In this document: piece after piece, positions 34,069 through 35,760 of the stretch
Numbering within the stretch: the stretch's first letter is position 1
Layout: each line of letters opens with the position of its first letter
Virus record (IMG/VR): IMGVR_UViG_3300002835_000558
Span: 1 to 35,760 of that record
DNA: 35,760 bases
Direction: 5' to 3' (one strand)
From: a virus
The notes under the pieces: model-generated
Seen by the model: only the letters and a program-made list of their open reading frames with translations
The model's database searches: none
Told to the model about the DNA's origin: nothing
Translations under genes and position numbers: made by a program

Positions 34069-35595
34069 TTATTTTAATTTTGACATTAAATCTTTCATTC
34101 TCAAGAACTGTGGATTCTCATATGTTTTAGATTCAATTAAGTTAACTGCCGACCCTGTTGAAGGTGCTTTAGCAATTGTTCTTTCTAATGATTCATTCAT
34201 AGGTTGAGATGCAGTCCCTGTAAGTTCATCTTTAATGACTTTGTATAAGTTTTTAGATTCTTTAATGTTTTCAACACCGTCAAATCTTCTTAAGATATTT
34301 ATTTTTTCTTGTTTTGATGTTGAATGTTCTGTGAACAAACGAGTAGCGTAAGCTAAGTTTGAATTAAACACTGCAACCTCATTCAATTTATTTCTAAATA
34401 CGTTAAGAGCTTTTCTGTATTCTTCATTCTTTTCTCTTAAAACTTTTAATTCACTTGTGTTTTGGTTCTCTTTAATTGCGGTATTAAAAGATGAGTGAGC
34501 TCTTGGTTTTGGTAACCCACCTCTTCTGAAATTACTTCCATTACCTAATGTACGAGAAGCCTCTTTAGGTTCAACTTTTTTAGTTGTATTAGCAATTTTA
34601 GTTGTTTGCTCTTTTGTTTCTGTTTTTTTAACAGATTTCATTTTTCCTTCAAGATTTTCACCTTCTTTATATTCAAATTTAGCTTTACCTGTTCCCATTG
34701 TTGGATTAACTGATTTTTTCACAGTTTTAAATCCACCATTTTGGTTTGGTTTTGCATCATATTTAAATTTACTAGGATTACCCATTCCGGTTCCTTTTGG
34801 TTTTACAGACATTTTAGATTCCATCATTGTGTCATCATCCATATCCATATCGTCTTGTTCTTCTATTTCCATGTCCATGTCGTCTTGCTCTTCTAACTCT
34901 GAATCATCTTCGTCATCAAAAGAAATTTCATAAACGATTTCTTCATCGTCCATATCTTCTTCTTCGTCAAACATCATTTCATCACTTTCTCCAAATTCAG
35001 AATCTTCGTCGTCATTATCAAATACTCTAGAGATAATATCTTCGATACCTTCAGAATCCATGTCCTCTTCTTCGTCATCGAAGTCCATATCTTCTTCTTC
35101 GTCGTCAAATTCTTCGAACATTTCTAATTCATCTTCACCTTCACCAACAATCATATATTCTTTGTTGTTCTCTTCGTCTTTTAAACTGATGTTACCAGAA
35201 TCATCTTTAGTAACAACAATATTATCTTCAGGTCCCATCAATTGGAATACACGTAAGATTTCTTCATCATCTTCTACGTCAGTAAGGTCTATGGTGTCTT
35301 CATCATCCATATCCATATCCATATTATCGGTATCCATGTCATCTTCCATATCCATATCAACATCTACGTCGTCCATTTCTGTATCGTCCATATCTGTATC
35401 CATATCCATGTCATCCATGTCAACCTCAGTGTCAATCTCCTCATCATCTTGTTCTGTAAGAGATTCTTTTACTAGTTCTTTGATTTCTTGCGACATTGTC
35501 GAAGCAAGTATTCCTTTTGCATTTTCCGCTACCGCCTCTTCCAAATTTTTCATTTGGATGATAGCTTCTTCAACTAAAGATTTTTCTTTTGCCAT
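34069..35595 (-). CDS. Prohead core (scaffold) protein, T4 gp22-like
   Basis: 508 residues, directly upstream of the capsid gene as gene 22 is to 23 in T4. The N-terminal 45 residues are helical (EEAIIQMKNLEEAVAENAKG) and contain EIKELVKESLTEQ (38-49), sharing the motif found in other proteins here, with an L-T-E site. Residues 50-270 are extremely acidic (MDMDMDDE-type repeats), typical of scaffolds that are degraded by the maturation protease. Two related modules follow (GTGMGNPSKFKYDA ... GGFKTVKKS and GTGKAKFEYKEGEN ... GKMKSVKKT), and the C-terminal part is helical (LRREKNEEYRKALNVFRNKL-like, then AYATRLFTEHSTSKQEKINIL). The gp22 assignment rests on synteny, acidity and helical content rather than clear residue identity. 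Confidence 0.75.
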   Translation of the reverse strand: MAKEKSLVEEAIIQMKNLEEAVAENAKGILASTMSQEIKELVKESLTEQDDEEIDTEVDMDDMDMDTDMDDTEMDDVDVDMDMEDDMDTDNMDMDMDDEDTIDLTDVEDDEEILRVFQLMGPEDNIVVTKDDSGNISLKDEENNKEYMIVGEGEDELEMFEEFDDEEEDMDFDDEEEDMDSEGIEDIISRVFDNDDEDSEFGESDEMMFDEEEDMDDEEIVYEISFDDEDDSELEEQDDMDMEIEEQDDMDMDDDTMMESKMSVKPKGTGMGNPSKFKYDAKPNQNGGFKTVKKSVNPTMGTGKAKFEYKEGENLEGKMKSVKKTETKEQTTKIANTTKKVEPKEASRTLGNGSNFRRGGLPKPRAHSSFNTAIKENQNTSELKVLREKNEEYRKALNVFRNKLNEVAVFNSNLAYATRLFTEHSTSKQEKINILRRFDGVENIKESKNLYKVIKDELTGTASQPMNESLERTIAKAPSTGSAVNLIESKTYENPQFLRMKDLMSKLK

Positions 35596-35617
35596 TTGTG
35601 TTTAAGTTATTTTAATA

Positions 35618-35625
35618 TATAAATA
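35618..35625 (-). promoter_or_regulatory. TATTTATA motif upstream of core and capsid genes
   Basis: Minus strand AGATATTTATATA, 22 nt before the ATG at 35595, downstream of a terminator and a hairpin. It would drive the core-capsid transcript. Candidate late promoter. Confidence 0.5.
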
Positions 35626-35630
35626 TCTCC

Positions 35631-35669
35631 CATTATCAAAAAAGCATTATTTTTGCTAATTTGATAATG
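35631..35669. other. Long hairpin upstream of the core gene
   Basis: CATTATCAAA (35631-35640) pairs with TTTGATAATG (35660-35669), with an inner AGCA/TGCT pairing. A T run follows on the plus strand, so it could stop plus-strand transcripts; as an operator it would lie 5 nt upstream of the TATTTATA motif of the minus-strand gene. Confidence 0.55.
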
Positions 35670-35711
35670 AGTTTTTTATATTAATAAATATTACCAAAAA
35701 AATAAAAGCAT

Positions 35712-35738
35712 AAAAAAAGGAGACATTTCTGTCTCCTT
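35712..35738 (-). terminator. Terminator of a gene beyond the right edge
   Basis: On the minus strand AAGGAGACA pairs with TGTCTCCTT around GAAA, followed by a T run. It implies a minus-strand gene ending at or just beyond the right edge. By T4 gene order a prohead protease (gp21-like) would be expected there, but too little sequence is present to tell. Confidence 0.85.
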
Positions 35739-35760
35739 AATTAATTATTGAATATAAATT

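Noticed and set aside
35060-35605. Long Ser-rich open frame on the plus strand opposite the core gene
   Set aside because: It is the antisense of the Asp/Glu/Met repeats (GAT and GAA codons read as ATC and TTC or shifted to TCN); composition is an artefact of the repeat and there is no start context or promoter.
1-35760. Prophage or integrated element
   Set aside because: No integrase, repressor, attachment site or bacterial gene was seen; all content is consistent with a lytic large phage.

Overview
The window is part of a large, AT-rich, tailed-phage genome of the T4-like contractile-tail type, most likely infecting a Bacteroidota (Flavobacterium-like) host. The T4-like assignment rests on four proteins: a gp23-type major capsid protein with a maturation-protease site, an acidic gp22-type prohead core protein next to it, a gp5-type baseplate-hub OB-fold protein, and a gp55-type late sigma factor. 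The host call rests on two promoters that fit the Bacteroidota pattern (TTTG or TTG, 19 nt, TAnnTTTG), on start codons without Shine-Dalgarno sites, and on a small secreted protein with a Flavobacteria-style signal peptide. No integrase, tRNA, rRNA, CRISPR array or insertion sequence was seen. Genes are tightly packed and often overlap by 1 to 14 bases.

Layout. 1-5042 (minus): three large adhesion or fibre proteins: a repeat-rich partial one, a Thr-Pro-rich one, and a Cys-rich one with a lectin-like region. 5093-7959 (plus): five small genes of unknown function ending at a strong terminator; one has a WYL-like domain behind a T4 internal-protein-like N-terminus. 8071-18068 (plus): a glycan cluster of glycosyltransferases, a cytidylyltransferase-like protein, a sugar aminotransferase, a sugar O-methyltransferase and an acetyltransferase, with a PolB-type exonuclease and dUTPase embedded in it. 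18087-22411 (plus): PhoH ATPase, a HAD-like protein lacking its catalytic Asp residues, two more glycosyltransferases and the late sigma factor. 22439-29102 (plus): virion and baseplate genes. 29211-32036: small genes on both strands with convergent ends. 32119-35595 (minus): major capsid protein and core protein, transcribed core first.

How it fits together. An 8-base motif, TATTTATA, lies in sense orientation just upstream of nine transcription-unit starts, almost all structural. It is the reverse complement of the T4 late-promoter core, so together with the gp55-like sigma it suggests a late regulon. A short amphipathic motif of about 12 residues recurs in four otherwise unrelated proteins including the core protein. 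Together with L/I-x-E cleavage-type sites in the capsid protein and other N-termini, it suggests a prohead targeting and processing system like the T4 capsid-targeting sequences but with new cargo. The glycan genes may decorate virion or host surface; the Thr-Pro-rich fibre linkers are plausible acceptors, but this is inference.
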